Shown here: positions 18,302 to 30,627 of the stretch, piece by piece
How the letters are laid out: every line of letters begins with the position of its first letter
Position numbering within the stretch: the stretch's first letter is position 1
Program-made: the position numbers and the translations under genes
From: Caenispirillum salinarum AK4
Lineage (GTDB): Bacteria; Pseudomonadota; Alphaproteobacteria; Rhodospirillales; Rhodospirillaceae
Direction: 5' to 3'
NCBI RefSeq assembly: GCF_000315795.1
Contig: NZ_ANHY01000026.1
Coordinates: forward strand, 1 to 62,235
Length of the DNA: 62,235 nt
The notes under the pieces: generated by a model
The model's input: the letters and a program-made list of their open reading frames with translations, nothing else
The model's database searches: none
Told to the model about the DNA's origin: nothing

Positions 18302-19195
18302 CTAGCGGCCCTCCGTCATGCGGGCGTGCAGGGCGAGAAGCGGCACCTGCGGCGGCTGGTCCGTGTGGTGGACGGCGAAGCTCCACGTCAGGGACCGGCA
18401 GAGGTGCGACACCGCCTCGCGCTGTGCCTGGAACCTGCGGATATACGCCTCGCGCACGTCCTCGGTCCGCGCGATCAGCAGGTCGCCCTCGTCCTCCGGC
18501 CCGGCGAAGCGGATGCGGCCCTTGAAGGGCAGGCTTTCCTCGGCCGGATCGACCACCTGCACGAGGTGCCCGCGCAACCCCTGGGAGGCCAGGGCGCGCA
18601 GGGTTTCCTCCATGCGCTCGGGCACATCAAGAAAGTCGCCGAACAAGACCACCGAGCCATGCCGCCCGATCGGCGCACCGGCGATCAGGCGCGGCCAATC
18701 GGCATGACCGCCATGGGGCGCGCGCTCCAGCGCATCGGCCATGCCCGACAGCGCCTTGCGGCCGAGCCCCGGCGGCGGCGCGCCCGGCGCCAGGAGGCCG
18801 ATGCGCTCTCCGCCCCGGTTCAGCAGGGCCGCCAGCGCCATGGCCAGAAGCTCCGCCCGCTCGCGCTTGGTGGGCAGGGTGTCGGCGCTGCGGAAGTCCA
18901 TGCTGGCCGAACGGTCGCACCACATGAGCACGGTTTGCGCCGCCGACCATTCGCGCTCCCGCACGTACAGCGGATCACCGCGCGCCGACTGGCGCCAGTC
19001 GATGACCGACACGGCGTCGCCCGGCTGGTAGCGGCGGTACTGCCAGAACTGGTCCCCCGGCCCCGCCCGGCGACGGCCGTGGATGCCCGGCGCCACCGTG
19101 GCGGCGACGCGCTCGGCCCTGACCATCAGCGGCGGCAGGACGCCGGCGGCGGCCTCGGCACGGCTCTGGAGGGGAAGGCTGCGGTCCTCGGCCAT
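18302..19195 (-). CDS. DUF58 domain protein
   Basis: A 297-residue DUF58 protein. The family signature is visible: a GRRRAGPGDQFWQYRRYQPG stretch, then DWRQSARGDPLYVREREWS, and a VWA-like strand VLMWCDRSASMD with a D-x-S-x-S arrangement. No TM helix. It follows the MoxR ATPase by 13 bases and precedes the DUF4159 gene by 3. In many bacteria MoxR-DUF58-VWA genes form one operon, and DUF58 proteins are thought to work with MoxR; their precise activity is unknown. Confidence 0.88.
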   Translation of the reverse strand: MAEDRSLPLQSRAEAAAGVLPPLMVRAERVAATVAPGIHGRRRAGPGDQFWQYRRYQPGDAVSVIDWRQSARGDPLYVREREWSAAQTVLMWCDRSASMDFRSADTLPTKRERAELLAMALAALLNRGGERIGLLAPGAPPPGLGRKALSGMADALERAPHGGHADWPRLIAGAPIGRHGSVVLFGDFLDVPERMEETLRALASQGLRGHLVQVVDPAEESLPFKGRIRFAGPEDEGDLLIARTEDVREAYIRRFQAQREAVSHLCRSLTWSFAVHHTDQPPQVPLLALHARMTEGR

Positions 19196-19208
19196 GGGCG
19201 GCCCCGTT

Positions 19209-20231
<1,023 letters not shown>

Positions 20232-20279
20232 GACGGCTTCTCCGCACTACATAGGACAGGACAACCCATGGAGGAACGG

Positions 20280-20858
20280 ATGCCCCGCAACGCCGACCAT
20301 CAGCCGCCCCACACGGATGACGACCGGACCGAAGCCAAGGCCTCCGGCGGGCGGCCGCCCCAGACCATCTGCGGCGACCTGGACATGCGCATCGCCCGCG
20401 ACGGCACATGGTTCTACCACGGCTCCCCGATCGGCCGGAAGGAACTGGTCCGCCTGTTCTCCACCGTCCTCAAGCGCGAGGAAGACGGCACCTACTGGCT
20501 GGAAACGCCGGTGGAGAAGGGCCGGGTCGAGGTCGAGGATGCGCCGTTCCTCGCTGTCGAGATGGAGGCGGAAGGCGATGGACGCAACCGCAGCCTCCGT
20601 TTTCGCACCAACGTCGACGATTGGGTCACCCTCGACGACGAGCACCCCCTGCGGGTGGAGCATGATCCCGAGACCGGCGAGCCCAGTCCATACATCCACG
20701 TGCGCAAGGGACTTGAGGCAAGGCTCAACCGTGCGGTCTACTATGAACTGGTGGAACACGGCGTCGAGGAAGACGCCGGCGACGGCAAGGGGGTACACTA
20801 CGGCGTATGGAGCAACGGGACCTTCTTCCCCATGGGCACCCTGACGGAGGCCGATTGA
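20280..20858 (+). CDS. DUF1285 domain protein
   Basis: A 192-residue cytoplasmic protein of the DUF1285 family. Typical stretches are CGDLDMRIARDGTWFYHGSPI and RKELVRLFSTVLKREEDGTYWLETP near the N-terminus, and beta-rich sequence ending in RAVYYELVEHG. The ATG at 20280 is preferred: GGAGGAA (20270-20276) is well placed for it, whereas the ATG at 20268 overlaps that site. The stop overlaps the TTG start of the CoA pyrophosphatase gene. DUF1285 has no established function. Confidence 0.85.
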   Translation: MPRNADHQPPHTDDDRTEAKASGGRPPQTICGDLDMRIARDGTWFYHGSPIGRKELVRLFSTVLKREEDGTYWLETPVEKGRVEVEDAPFLAVEMEAEGDGRNRSLRFRTNVDDWVTLDDEHPLRVEHDPETGEPSPYIHVRKGLEARLNRAVYYELVEHGVEEDAGDGKGVHYGVWSNGTFFPMGTLTEAD

Positions 20859-21565
20859 CCGACGCTGCCTCGTCTTCCGATGCCGGCGTGGCGGTGTTCG
20901 ACCGCGACCATCTGGTGCGCCTGCTGGCGCGCGGGCGGCGCGGCGGGCAGCGGTCGGACGTCGCGATCAACCGGGCGCTGGGCGGCGACCACGACTACGG
21001 GCCCGCCATCGACAGCGACCCGCGGGTGACCACCCGCGCGCTGGCACCCGGCGAGCCTGTGGACGACCGCCCCAAGACGCCGGCCGCCGTTCTGGTGCCG
21101 CTGATCCAAAGGCCCGAGGGCACGACCGTGCTGCTGACCCAGCGCACCGCCCACCTGAAGAACCATGCCGGCCAGATCAGCTTCCCCGGCGGCCGCTGCG
21201 AGGAGGTGGACGACGGCCCCGTCGCCACGGCCCTGCGGGAAAGCCACGAGGAAATCGGCCTCGCGCCGGGCCTCGTGGATGTTCTCGGCCACCTGGACGA
21301 CTACATCACGGTGACGGGCTTCGCGGTGACGCCGGTGGTCGGCCTGGTGGCGCCGCCCTTCGACCTGGAGCCCGACCCGTTCGAAGTGGCGGAAGTGTTC
21401 GAGGTGCCGCTGGCCTTCGTGCTGGAGAAAGCCAACCACGAACGCCACACGTACCAGATCAAGGGGCGCACCCGCGCCTATTACGCCATGCCCTATCAGG
21501 GGCGCTACATCTGGGGCGCCACGGCGGGCATGCTTGTCAACCTGGCGGAGGTTCTGCGGCCGTGA
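20855..21565 (+). CDS. CoA pyrophosphatase (Nudix), TTG start
   Basis: Nudix hydrolase of the CoA pyrophosphatase subgroup, expected to split CoA or oxidised CoA into phosphopantetheine and 3',5'-ADP. The subgroup motif LLTQRTAHLKNHAGQISFPGG (about 93-113, here broken: TQRTAHLKNHAGQ then ISFPGG) leads into the Nudix box ending TALRESHEEIGL (about 125-136). TTG 20855 has GGAGG at 20846-20850 and overlaps the DUF1285 stop, so translation is probably coupled; it yields 236 aa. No ATG fits this frame near the domain start. The next gene overlaps its stop. Confidence 0.87.
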   Translation: MTDAASSSDAGVAVFDRDHLVRLLARGRRGGQRSDVAINRALGGDHDYGPAIDSDPRVTTRALAPGEPVDDRPKTPAAVLVPLIQRPEGTTVLLTQRTAHLKNHAGQISFPGGRCEEVDDGPVATALRESHEEIGLAPGLVDVLGHLDDYITVTGFAVTPVVGLVAPPFDLEPDPFEVAEVFEVPLAFVLEKANHERHTYQIKGRTRAYYAMPYQGRYIWGATAGMLVNLAEVLRP

Positions 21566-21873
21566 TCATCCGGCTCCTCGTCCTGCTCCTGCTTCCCCTG
21601 ATCCTTCTTCTGATCTGGCGCCGTTTCACCCGGGGCGAGGGCGAGACCGCCGGCGCCCTGGACTACGGCCTGCTGGGCCTGTCCCTGGTGATCCTCGCCG
21701 GCCTCGGCGTCATGGCCCTGACGCAGGACTTCGGCCGCCCCGGCGACGTTTATGAACCCGCGCGCGTTATCGACGGACAGGTGGTTCCCGGAACCAGCCG
21801 GCCCGCCGACGGGGAAGGCGGCGAGGCCGCGCCCGCCGCCGACGAGGGGGCGGAGAGACAAGCGGCGGACTGA
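21562..21873 (+). CDS. Small membrane protein, possibly DUF6111
   Basis: A 103-residue protein with two predicted TM helices (residues 2-18, LLVLLLLPLILLLIW, and about 36-55, GLLGLSLVILAGLGVMAL) and a polar Pro/Glu/Ala-rich tail with VYEPARVIDGQVVPG. It starts at GTG 21562, overlapping the Nudix stop (GTGA), and touches the start of the CCA transferase. Position between CoA pyrophosphatase and CCA transferase and its architecture suggest the DUF6111 family, from memory. Function unknown. Confidence 0.72.
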   Translation: MIIRLLVLLLLPLILLLIWRRFTRGEGETAGALDYGLLGLSLVILAGLGVMALTQDFGRPGDVYEPARVIDGQVVPGTSRPADGEGGEAAPAADEGAERQAAD

Positions 21874-23228
21874 TGGCCGAGATAGACTACCGCCATACCG
21901 GCGGGCAGACCCGTGAAACGGCCCATGCCACGCTGGAGACCCTGCTGGGGCAGGAGCGTGCGCCGGTGGGACAGCTGCACCCCCAGGACTGGATGCAGGA
22001 CGCCCGCACCCGCGCCGTCGTCCGCGCGCTGACGGCCGGCGGTGCCGAGGTCCGGTTCGTCGGCGGGTGCGTGCGCGATGCGCTTCTGCACAAGGCCATC
22101 AAGGACATCGACATCGCCACGCAGGAAACGCCCGAGGTCGTCATCCAGCGGCTGCAGGATGCAGGGCTCAAGGCGGTGCCGACGGGCCTGGAGCACGGCA
22201 CGGTGACCGCCGTGGCCGACGGACTGTCCATCGAGGTCACGACGCTGCGCCGCGACGTGAAAACCGACGGCCGCCACGCCGAAGTCGCGTTTACCACCGA
22301 CTTCCGCGAAGACGCGGCCCGCCGCGACTTCACCATGAATGCGCTGTCCGCCACCCCGGACGGCGCCGTCTTCGACTACTTCGACGGGCTGTCGGACCTG
22401 GCGGCGCGCGTGGTGCGCTTCGTCGGCCGCCCGCACGAGCGCATCCGCGAGGATTACCTGCGCATCCTGCGGTTCTTCCGCTTTCATGCCCACTACGGCG
22501 AGGGCGCTGCCCAAGCCGAGGCCCTGCGCGCCTGCCGCGCCAATGCCGCCGGTCTCGACCATCTGTCAGGCGAGCGGGTGCGGGACGAGCTTCTGAAGAT
22601 CCTCGACGCGCCCGACCCCGCCCGCGTTCTGGTGGAAATGCGCGGCGAGACCGTGCTGGACCGCATCCTGCCCGAGGCCGCCCACTTCGATTCCCTGCGC
22701 GTGCTGTCGTGGCTGGAGACCTCGGGCCTGCGACGCCCGGGCGTCGAACCGGATGCCCTGCGGCGGCTGGCGGCGCTGGTGGCGGTGGACCACGACGGCG
22801 CCCGCGCACTGGCAGAGCGTCTCAAGCTGTCCAACGCCGACCGGGACCGTCTGGCGGCCCTGGCCGCTCCGCGCACGGACGATCCGGAGCCCGATCCCGC
22901 CGCCGACGACCACGGGCTGCGGGTCCAGACCTACCGCCTGGGACCCGAGCGCCTGCGCGACCGGGCGCTCATCCTGTGGGCCGGCGAGCGCGCCGGCACC
23001 GGCCGGCTCGACAGCGCCCGCACGGCCCGGTGGATGCGGCTGATGGACGTCGCGCTGGACTGGACGCCGCCATCCCCGCCGGTGCGCGGCCGCGACATTC
23101 TGAACCTTGGGGTCCCTCCCGGCCCCCGGGTCGGCGACCTTGTGCGCACGGCCGAGGACGCCTGGATCGACTCGGACTTCCGGGCCGACCGCCAAAGCCT
23201 TCTTCAAACGCTCCGGTCGCGGCTGTAG
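21873..23228 (+). CDS. CCA tRNA nucleotidyltransferase
   Basis: Adds or repairs the 3' CCA end of tRNAs; class II polymerase-beta-type enzyme. The nucleotide-binding motif VGGCVRDALL (64-73) and the metal-binding aspartates Asp78 and Asp80 (KDIDIATQ) are intact, followed by FREDAARRDFTMNALSA and the ERIREDYLRILRFFRFHA motif of the family. Length is 451 aa. ATG 21873 overlaps the previous stop region. Poly(A) polymerase I is related, but this size and alphaproteobacterial context favour the CCA enzyme. Confidence 0.93.
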   Translation: MAEIDYRHTGGQTRETAHATLETLLGQERAPVGQLHPQDWMQDARTRAVVRALTAGGAEVRFVGGCVRDALLHKAIKDIDIATQETPEVVIQRLQDAGLKAVPTGLEHGTVTAVADGLSIEVTTLRRDVKTDGRHAEVAFTTDFREDAARRDFTMNALSATPDGAVFDYFDGLSDLAARVVRFVGRPHERIREDYLRILRFFRFHAHYGEGAAQAEALRACRANAAGLDHLSGERVRDELLKILDAPDPARVLVEMRGETVLDRILPEAAHFDSLRVLSWLETSGLRRPGVEPDALRRLAALVAVDHDGARALAERLKLSNADRDRLAALAAPRTDDPEPDPAADDHGLRVQTYRLGPERLRDRALILWAGERAGTGRLDSARTARWMRLMDVALDWTPPSPPVRGRDILNLGVPPGPRVGDLVRTAEDAWIDSDFRADRQSLLQTLRSRL

Positions 23229-23360
23229 ACTGCGAACCAGGACGTTGAACATGGGCCCTGCATTTGTGAAAGTTGAGTGATACTCATCACTGCACAGACA
23301 GGGGCGCGGCGGGATGATCGTGGCATGGTGAACCGGACTCTGAAGCAAGGCGGCACGGTC

Positions 23361-24095
23361 ATGCCGGTCAGGAAGTTCTGCGTCTTCGGCGACGGCATCG
23401 CGTTCGGCGTGGGCGACGACCGCCCCGGCGGATGGCCGGCACGCATCGGCCGGCGCGAGATGGACCTCGTTCCCGACCTGCAGGTCTACAACATGGCCGT
23501 GCCCTGGCAGTCCACCGCCGACATCGTCGCGCGCTGGCGCACCGAGGCCGAGCCGCGGGTGACCGGTGCGGCGCGCTGCGGCGTCGTGTTCCAGTTCGGG
23601 TTCTCCGACACCGCCGACGTGGACGACCAGGGCATCCGCGTCCCCCTGCCCGAGTCGCTGGCCCACGCCGAAAAAATGATCAATGACGCGCGGCACTGGC
23701 GCCCGGTCCTGTGGATCGGCCCGCCGCCCATGCTGCGGTCCGCCGAACCGCGCGAGGAAGGCGGCCACTGGGTGGCCTACGGGCCGGCCCGCCTGGCCGC
23801 CCTGAACGAGGCCTTCAGCGAACTGGCGCGCGAGTTGAAGGTGCCGTACCTGGATCTTTGCGACGTGCTGGGCGACCGCGCCGATTACCGCAACGCCCTG
23901 ATCGACGGCGATGGCGTGCATCCCGCCGCGGCCGGGCATGCCGTCATCGCCGAGGCCGTGGCCCAGTGGGAGGCCTGGAAGGACTGGTTCCCCCGGCCCG
24001 AGCCGCCCAAGGCCAAGCCCGACCCCAAGGCGTTCCAGCCCCTGTTCTTCAAGAAGGCCAAGGCCGACGACCGGATCGCGACGGCTATTCTCTAG
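23361..24095 (+). CDS. SGNH/GDSL-family hydrolase
   Basis: SGNH-type esterase. Block I is FGDGIAFGVG, where the usual GDSL serine position reads GDGIA, so the exact nucleophile should be viewed with care. Block V is DGDGVHPAAAGHAVIAEA with the Asp-x-x-His pair. The core is preceded by few residues from the start chosen (ATG 23361, AAGGCGG upstream); ATG 23325 in frame would add 12 residues. No signal peptide. The stop codon region overlaps the convergent trmL by 11 bases. The missing canonical serine in block I makes it possible that this is a non-catalytic member. Confidence 0.72.
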   Translation: MPVRKFCVFGDGIAFGVGDDRPGGWPARIGRREMDLVPDLQVYNMAVPWQSTADIVARWRTEAEPRVTGAARCGVVFQFGFSDTADVDDQGIRVPLPESLAHAEKMINDARHWRPVLWIGPPPMLRSAEPREEGGHWVAYGPARLAALNEAFSELARELKVPYLDLCDVLGDRADYRNALIDGDGVHPAAAGHAVIAEAVAQWEAWKDWFPRPEPPKAKPDPKAFQPLFFKKAKADDRIATAIL

Positions 24096-24576
24096 ACCCC
24101 GCGCCGCTCCCCGTGGCGAAACCGCCCGTCTGGCGCAGTGCCTCGCCGACGACCATGGCGGCCGACACCGCCACGTTCAGGGACCGCGCGCCTTCGGCCA
24201 TGGGGACGACGACGCGGGCATCGGCGAGGTCATGAACCTCGTCGGGCACGCCGGCACTTTCCCGCCCCAGCAACAGCGTGTCATCCGCCCGGAATGCGAA
24301 ATCCGTATAAGGAACGGACGCCCGGGTGGTCAGCAGCACCAGCCGCCCCTCCCCGCCCGGACGGGTAGGGCGCGAGTCGAGAAACCGGCGCCACGAGGCG
24401 TGGCGGATCATGTCGACCTGCGCCATGTAATCCATGCCCGCGCGCCGCATGCGACGATCGTCGAACAGGAAACCGCACGGTTCAATGATGTCGCACCCCA
24501 CGCCCAGACAGGCGCAAAGCCGCAGGATCGTGCCGGTATTCTGGGGGATGTCGGGCTGGTAGAGGGCGATCCGCAT
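24085..24576 (-). CDS. trmL: tRNA (cytidine(34)-2'-O)-methyltransferase
   Basis: SPOUT-class methyltransferase that methylates the 2'-OH at wobble position 34 of tRNA-Leu isoacceptors using SAM. The N-terminus MRIALYQPDIPQNTGTILRL is diagnostic, as are LLLGRESAGVP and the knot-forming SLNVAVSAAMVVGEALRQ. Length 163 aa is typical. It diverges from the petABC operon and converges with the SGNH gene. Notably a tRNA-Leu(UAA), a known type of substrate, is encoded elsewhere in this window. Confidence 0.93.
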   Translation of the reverse strand: MRIALYQPDIPQNTGTILRLCACLGVGCDIIEPCGFLFDDRRMRRAGMDYMAQVDMIRHASWRRFLDSRPTRPGGEGRLVLLTTRASVPYTDFAFRADDTLLLGRESAGVPDEVHDLADARVVVPMAEGARSLNVAVSAAMVVGEALRQTGGFATGSGAGSRE

Positions 24577-24632
24577 GACGCCAGATGCACACGGGAGTTA
24601 CCGGCGGTCAAGCTTGGTGTCGGGGTTTGTCC

Positions 24633-24660
24633 TTTTCAAGAAGCGGCTTTTCGATTATAC
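24633..24660 (+). promoter_or_regulatory. Possible petABC promoter
   Basis: TTTTCA (24633-24638) and TTATAC (24655-24660) are 16 bases apart in the A/T-richest part of the trmL-petA gap. The leader to ATG 24832 would be about 165 bases. This is a weak match offered as a candidate only. Confidence 0.3.
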
Positions 24661-24831
24661 CGCGATCGCAACCGGACCCCCCTTTTCGCGCGGTCGGGGG
24701 CCTATCGCATGGGGCCGGTTCGGGCGATGTGAGGCCGCGCAGATTTGAGAACCTGGTTCGTTTCCCCGCAACGGGCCTTCAACAGACGACGAATGCGTGC
24801 CCCCCAGTGCGCTTTGAGAGGGTAACTGAGC

Positions 24832-25383
24832 ATGGCTGACACGGCACATACCGCTCATGGGTCCTCCGAGGGCGAGAGCCGTCGCGACTTCCTGCTGTAC
24901 GCCACCACGGCGGTCGGCGCCGTCGGCGCCGCGCTCGCCGCGTGGCCCTTCATTCACAGCATGAACCCGGCGGCCGACGTTCTGGCGCTGGCGTCCACGG
25001 AAGTGGACCTGTCGCCGATCGAGGAAGGCCAGGCGATCACCGTCACCTGGCGCGGTAAACCGGTTTTCGTGCGGCATCGTACCGCCGAAGAGATCGAGAT
25101 GGCGAACGCCGTCGACGTCTCGGAACTGCGCGATCCCCAGACCGATGAAGAACGCGTGCAGAAACCTGAATGGCTGGTCGCCGTCGGCATCTGCACGCAC
25201 CTTGGGTGCGTCCCCCTGGGCCAGAAGCCGGGTGAGCCGAAGGGTGAGTGGGGCGGCTGGTTCTGCCCCTGCCACGGGTCGCACTACGATACCTCCGGAC
25301 GCATCCGCAAGGGTCCTGCTCCGCTGAACCTGCCCGTCCCGGGCTATGAGTTCATCGAGGACCAGCGGATCGTCATCGGCTAA
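24832..25383 (+). CDS. petA: Ubiquinol-cytochrome c reductase, Rieske Fe-S subunit
   Basis: Rieske subunit of cytochrome bc1, passing electrons from ubiquinol to cytochrome c1. The N-terminus has a Tat motif ([10 protein letters not shown], residues 15-24) and one TM helix, so it is exported folded and stays anchored. The [2Fe-2S] ligands are CTHLGC (Cys121, His123, with Cys126 forming the disulfide) and CPCHGSHYD (Cys145, His148, with Cys147). Length is 183 aa. First gene of petABC; cytochrome b follows after 13 bases. Confidence 0.96.
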   Translation: MADTAHTAHGSSEGESRRDFLLYATTAVGAVGAALAAWPFIHSMNPAADVLALASTEVDLSPIEEGQAITVTWRGKPVFVRHRTAEEIEMANAVDVSELRDPQTDEERVQKPEWLVAVGICTHLGCVPLGQKPGEPKGEWGGWFCPCHGSHYDTSGRIRKGPAPLNLPVPGYEFIEDQRIVIG

Positions 25384-25396
25384 GGGGCTGCCAGAG

Positions 25397-26665
25397 ATGA
25401 GCGAACTCAACACCAACAACCGGGCCCTCAAGTGGTTCGAGGCGCGACTGCCCGTCGTGTCCTTCCTGGACCACTCGCTGGGCACCAAGTATCCGGCGCC
25501 GAAGAACCTGTCCTACATGTGGAACTTCGGCTCGCTGGCGGGCATCGTGCTGGTCATCATGATCATCTCGGGCCTGTTCCTGGCGATGAACTACACGGCG
25601 CACACGGACTACGCCTTCAATTCCGTCGAGCGCATCATGCGCGACGTGAACTATGGCTGGCTGCTGCGCTACATCCACATGAACGGCGCGTCGTTCTTCT
25701 TCATCGTCGTCTACATCCACATCTTCCGCGGCCTGTACTACGGCTCCTACAAGCCGCCGCGCGAGGTGCTGTGGTGGATGGGCCTGGTCATCCTGCTGCT
25801 GATGATGGCCACCGCGTTCATGGGCTACGTGCTGCCTTGGGGCCAGATGTCCTTCTGGGGCGCCACGGTGATCACCAACCTGTTCTCGGCCTTCCCCATC
25901 GTCGGTGACGACATCGTGACGCTGCTGTGGGGTGGTTTCTCGGTCGACAACCCGACCCTGAACCGCTTCTTCGCCCTGCACTTCGTCCTGCCGTTCGCCA
26001 TCGTCGGCGTGGTGATCCTGCACATCTGGGCGCTGCACGAAGCCAAGTCGAACAACCCGCTGGGTATCGACATGAAGGGCCCGAACGACGCCATTCCCTT
26101 CCACCCGTACTACACGGTGAAGGACCTGTTCGGCCTGGGCGTCTTCCTGATCTTCTTCGCCTACTTCGTGTTCTGGGCCCCGAACTACATGGGCCACCCG
26201 GACAACTACATCCCGGCCGATCCGCTGGTGACCCCGGCGCACATCGTGCCCGAGTGGTACTTCCTGCCGTTCTACGCGATCCTGCGTGCGGTGCCGGACA
26301 AGCTGGGCGGCGTGCTGCTGATGTTCGCCTCCATCCTGGTGCTGGCGGCCCTGCCCTGGCTGGACACCTCCAAGGTCCGGTCGGCCGTGTTCCGCCCGAT
26401 CTACAAGTGGTTCTTCTGGCTGTTCTTCGCCGACTGCATCCTGCTGGGCTACATCGGCGCCATGCCCGCGGAAGAGCCCTACGTCCTGATCGGCCAGTTC
26501 GCCACGGCCTACTACTTCCTGCACCTGATCGTTCTGCTGCCGCTGATCGGCTGGTTCGAGAAGCCCAAACCGTTGCCCGAGTCCATCTCGGCCGCAGTGT
26601 CGAAGAAGTCGAAGGGCGGCCACGGGCCCGTTCCCGCAAACGCTCCCGCGCAGGAGAAGGCCTGA
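25397..26665 (+). CDS. petB: Cytochrome b of the bc1 complex
   Basis: Membrane subunit carrying both b hemes and the Qo and Qi quinone sites. Heme-ligand helices are seen in [20 protein letters not shown] and in [18 protein letters not shown]. The Qo-site PEWY is present ([10 protein letters not shown]). Eight TM helices fit the 422-residue length, with a Lys/Pro-rich C-terminal tail. ATG 25397 is used; the frame is open further upstream inside petA but those residues are not family-like. The stop overlaps the start of petC (TGATG). Confidence 0.96.
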   Translation: MSELNTNNRALKWFEARLPVVSFLDHSLGTKYPAPKNLSYMWNFGSLAGIVLVIMIISGLFLAMNYTAHTDYAFNSVERIMRDVNYGWLLRYIHMNGASFFFIVVYIHIFRGLYYGSYKPPREVLWWMGLVILLLMMATAFMGYVLPWGQMSFWGATVITNLFSAFPIVGDDIVTLLWGGFSVDNPTLNRFFALHFVLPFAIVGVVILHIWALHEAKSNNPLGIDMKGPNDAIPFHPYYTVKDLFGLGVFLIFFAYFVFWAPNYMGHPDNYIPADPLVTPAHIVPEWYFLPFYAILRAVPDKLGGVLLMFASILVLAALPWLDTSKVRSAVFRPIYKWFFWLFFADCILLGYIGAMPAEEPYVLIGQFATAYYFLHLIVLLPLIGWFEKPKPLPESISAAVSKKSKGGHGPVPANAPAQEKA

Positions 26666-27435
26666 TGCGTAAGTTCATCCTGACCGCCGCGGCGGCCGTG
26701 GGTTTGTCCCTGGCCGCCACCACCGGCGCCAACGCGGCGGGCGCCATCGAAGTGCCCGACGAGAGCTGGACCTGGGAAGGGCTGTTCGGCTACTACGACA
26801 AGGCTCAGTTGCAGCGCGGCTTCCAGATCTACAACGAGATCTGCTCGTCCTGCCACGGCCTGTCGCTGGTCGCCTACCGCAACCTGCAGGAAATCGGCTT
26901 CTCCGAGGACCAGGTGAAGAACATCGCCGCCCAGCGCGAGGTCGAGGACGGCCCCGACGACACCGGCGAAATGTTCATGCGCCCGGCCCTGCCGGCGGAC
27001 CGGTTCGTCTCCCCGTTCCCGAACGAGGAAGCGGCCCGCTTCGCCAATGGCGGCGCGCTGCCGCCGGACCTGTCGCTGATGGCCAAGGCCCGTCCGGCCG
27101 GCGCGGACTACATCTACCACCTGATGCTGGGCTACAAGGACGAAGCCCCCGAGGGCTTCGAACTGGGCGCCACGCAGTACTACAACGAGTACTTCCCCGG
27201 TCACGCCATCGGCATGCCGCCGCAGCTCTATGAGGGCATGGTGGAATACGCCGACGGGACCGAGGCGACGGCCGAGCAGATGGCCCATGACATCACCGGC
27301 TTCCTGCAGTGGGCCGCCGAGCCCGAGCTGGAAGAGCGCAAGTCGCTGGGCATCAAGGTGATGCTGTTCCTGATCGTGCTGACGGCCATGCTCTATGCCC
27401 TGAAGCGCCGCATCTGGTCGGACGTCGAGCACTAA
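26665..27435 (+). CDS. petC: Cytochrome c1
   Basis: Heme c subunit of the bc1 complex that hands electrons to soluble or membrane-bound cytochrome c. A Sec signal peptide (residues 1-24, cleavage after NAA) precedes the heme attachment site CSSCH (Cys60, Cys63, His64). The axial methionine is probably in AIGMPPQLYEG. One C-terminal TM helix (MLFLIVLTAMLYALKRRIW) anchors it. ATG 26665 overlaps the petB stop. The operon ends in a strong terminator at 27481. Confidence 0.95.
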   Translation: MRKFILTAAAAVGLSLAATTGANAAGAIEVPDESWTWEGLFGYYDKAQLQRGFQIYNEICSSCHGLSLVAYRNLQEIGFSEDQVKNIAAQREVEDGPDDTGEMFMRPALPADRFVSPFPNEEAARFANGGALPPDLSLMAKARPAGADYIYHLMLGYKDEAPEGFELGATQYYNEYFPGHAIGMPPQLYEGMVEYADGTEATAEQMAHDITGFLQWAAEPELEERKSLGIKVMLFLIVLTAMLYALKRRIWSDVEH

Positions 27436-27480
27436 GCCGACCCGATGCAGCCCGTCTCAGCCGGGCACTGGGGATACGAA

Positions 27481-27520
27481 GGCCGCCGACCCTGCCCAGG
27501 GTCGGCGGCCTTTCCCTTTT
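27481..27520 (+). terminator. Rho-independent terminator of petABC
   Basis: GGCCGCCGACC at 27481-27491 pairs perfectly with GGTCGGCGGCC at 27500-27510, with further pairing inside, followed by TTTCCCTTTT. It lies 45 bases after the petC stop. Confidence 0.88.
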
Positions 27521-27545
27521 CAAGCCCCGCCCCTGCCGCTACAAC
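27517..27545 (+). promoter_or_regulatory. Predicted promoter of mtnP operon
   Basis: TTTTCA (27517-27522) and TACAAC (27540-27545) are 17 bases apart, beginning within the T tract of the petABC terminator and 75 bases before the mtnP start. A motif match only. Confidence 0.35.
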
Positions 27546-27619
27546 TTGGGTCCACGGCCGGCCGCGTCTTCTCGCGCGGCCCGCGATCATGGTACAGCAG
27601 GCGGACAGGAGCACAGGGC

Positions 27620-28507
<888 letters not shown>

Positions 28508-28536
28508 CCCGCCCCTCAACCGGAGAGAACCGCCCC

Positions 28537-29649
<1,113 letters not shown>

Positions 29650-29686
29650 TTGAAAAGAACAACAGACTGATACAGGGGGAAGACGC

Positions 29687-30367
29687 GTGACCATTCTCGC
29701 GCTGCGCAACCAGTTGGTGGACCTGTCGACGGCCCTGGTCCGCAAGGGCCTGAACCGGGGGACGGCGGGCAACGCGTCCATCCGTGTGGACGACGACAGC
29801 TTCCTGGTCACGCCGTCGGGGGTGGAGCCCCACGCCATGAAGCCCGCCGACACGGTGATGATGGAGATGGACGGCCGCTTCCGCGGCGAGCGCGCGCCGT
29901 CCAGCGAATGGCGCTTCCACCGCGACATCCTGGCCGCGCGCGAGGATGTGGGCTGCGTCATCCACACCCACGCCCCCTTCTGCACGACGCTGGCCTGCCT
30001 GGGCCGTGGCATCCCGTCCTTCCACTACATGGTGGCGGCGGCGGGCGGCCATGACGTGCGGTGCGCGCCCTATGCCACCTTCGGCACGCAGGGGCTTTCG
30101 GACCACGCGCTGGAGGCGCTGGAGGGCCGCCGCGCCTGCCTGCTCGCCCACCACGGCATGATCGTGACCGGCGAAACCTGGCAGAAGGCCCTGAAGCTGG
30201 CGGTGGAACTGGAGGAACTGGCGGAACAGTACTGGCGCATTCTCCAGGTGGAGCCCAACCCGCCCCTTCTGGACGCGGCGGAGATGGACCGCGTGCTGGA
30301 GAAGTTCAAGACCTACGGCCGCCCCATCGAAGCCGACGAGGACGGCCAGCGGACGGCGGCGGAGTAG
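29687..30367 (+). CDS. Class II aldolase, probable methylthioribulose-1-P aldolase (DHAP shunt)
   Basis: A 226-residue class II (AraD/FucA) aldolase. Zn ligands are seen as HTHAP (around residue 96) and HHG (around 156); TAGNASIRV and TPSGVEPH near the N-terminus bind the phosphate end of the substrate. GTG 29687 has GGGGGAAG just upstream. Because it follows mtnP and mtnA directly, the likely reaction is cleavage of 5-methylthioribulose 1-phosphate to dihydroxyacetone phosphate and methylthioacetaldehyde, as Ald2 does in Rhodospirillum rubrum. The alternative is MtnB-type dehydratase, a relative of the same fold. A terminator follows. Confidence 0.8.
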   Translation: MTILALRNQLVDLSTALVRKGLNRGTAGNASIRVDDDSFLVTPSGVEPHAMKPADTVMMEMDGRFRGERAPSSEWRFHRDILAAREDVGCVIHTHAPFCTTLACLGRGIPSFHYMVAAAGGHDVRCAPYATFGTQGLSDHALEALEGRRACLLAHHGMIVTGETWQKALKLAVELEELAEQYWRILQVEPNPPLLDAAEMDRVLEKFKTYGRPIEADEDGQRTAAE

Positions 30368-30395
30368 GGCTCGCCACAAATTTCTCCAGCGGTCG

Positions 30396-30427
30396 ACGGC
30401 GCGAATCGAGAGGTTCGCGCCGTTTTT
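30396..30427 (+). terminator. Rho-independent terminator of mtnP-mtnA-aldolase
   Basis: ACGGCGCGAA (30396-30405) pairs perfectly with TTCGCGCCGT (30414-30423) around an 8-base loop and ends in TTTTT. Confidence 0.9.
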
Positions 30428-30627
30428 GCGTGCCGCCTTCCGCTTGACCTGCCTTTTCTAAGCGATCAATCCGCGACCCGGATGAAAAAACTCGCTCAAC
30501 GGGTTGCACGATTGCAAAACATGCATCGATTGCAGTTAGAGATCGAAAGACGTATCTTTCCGATCGGTCCGCGTGAGTCGCAGGCGGGATACACCTTTCG
30601 GCTGATCGGGCGTCAACTCAATTTTGT

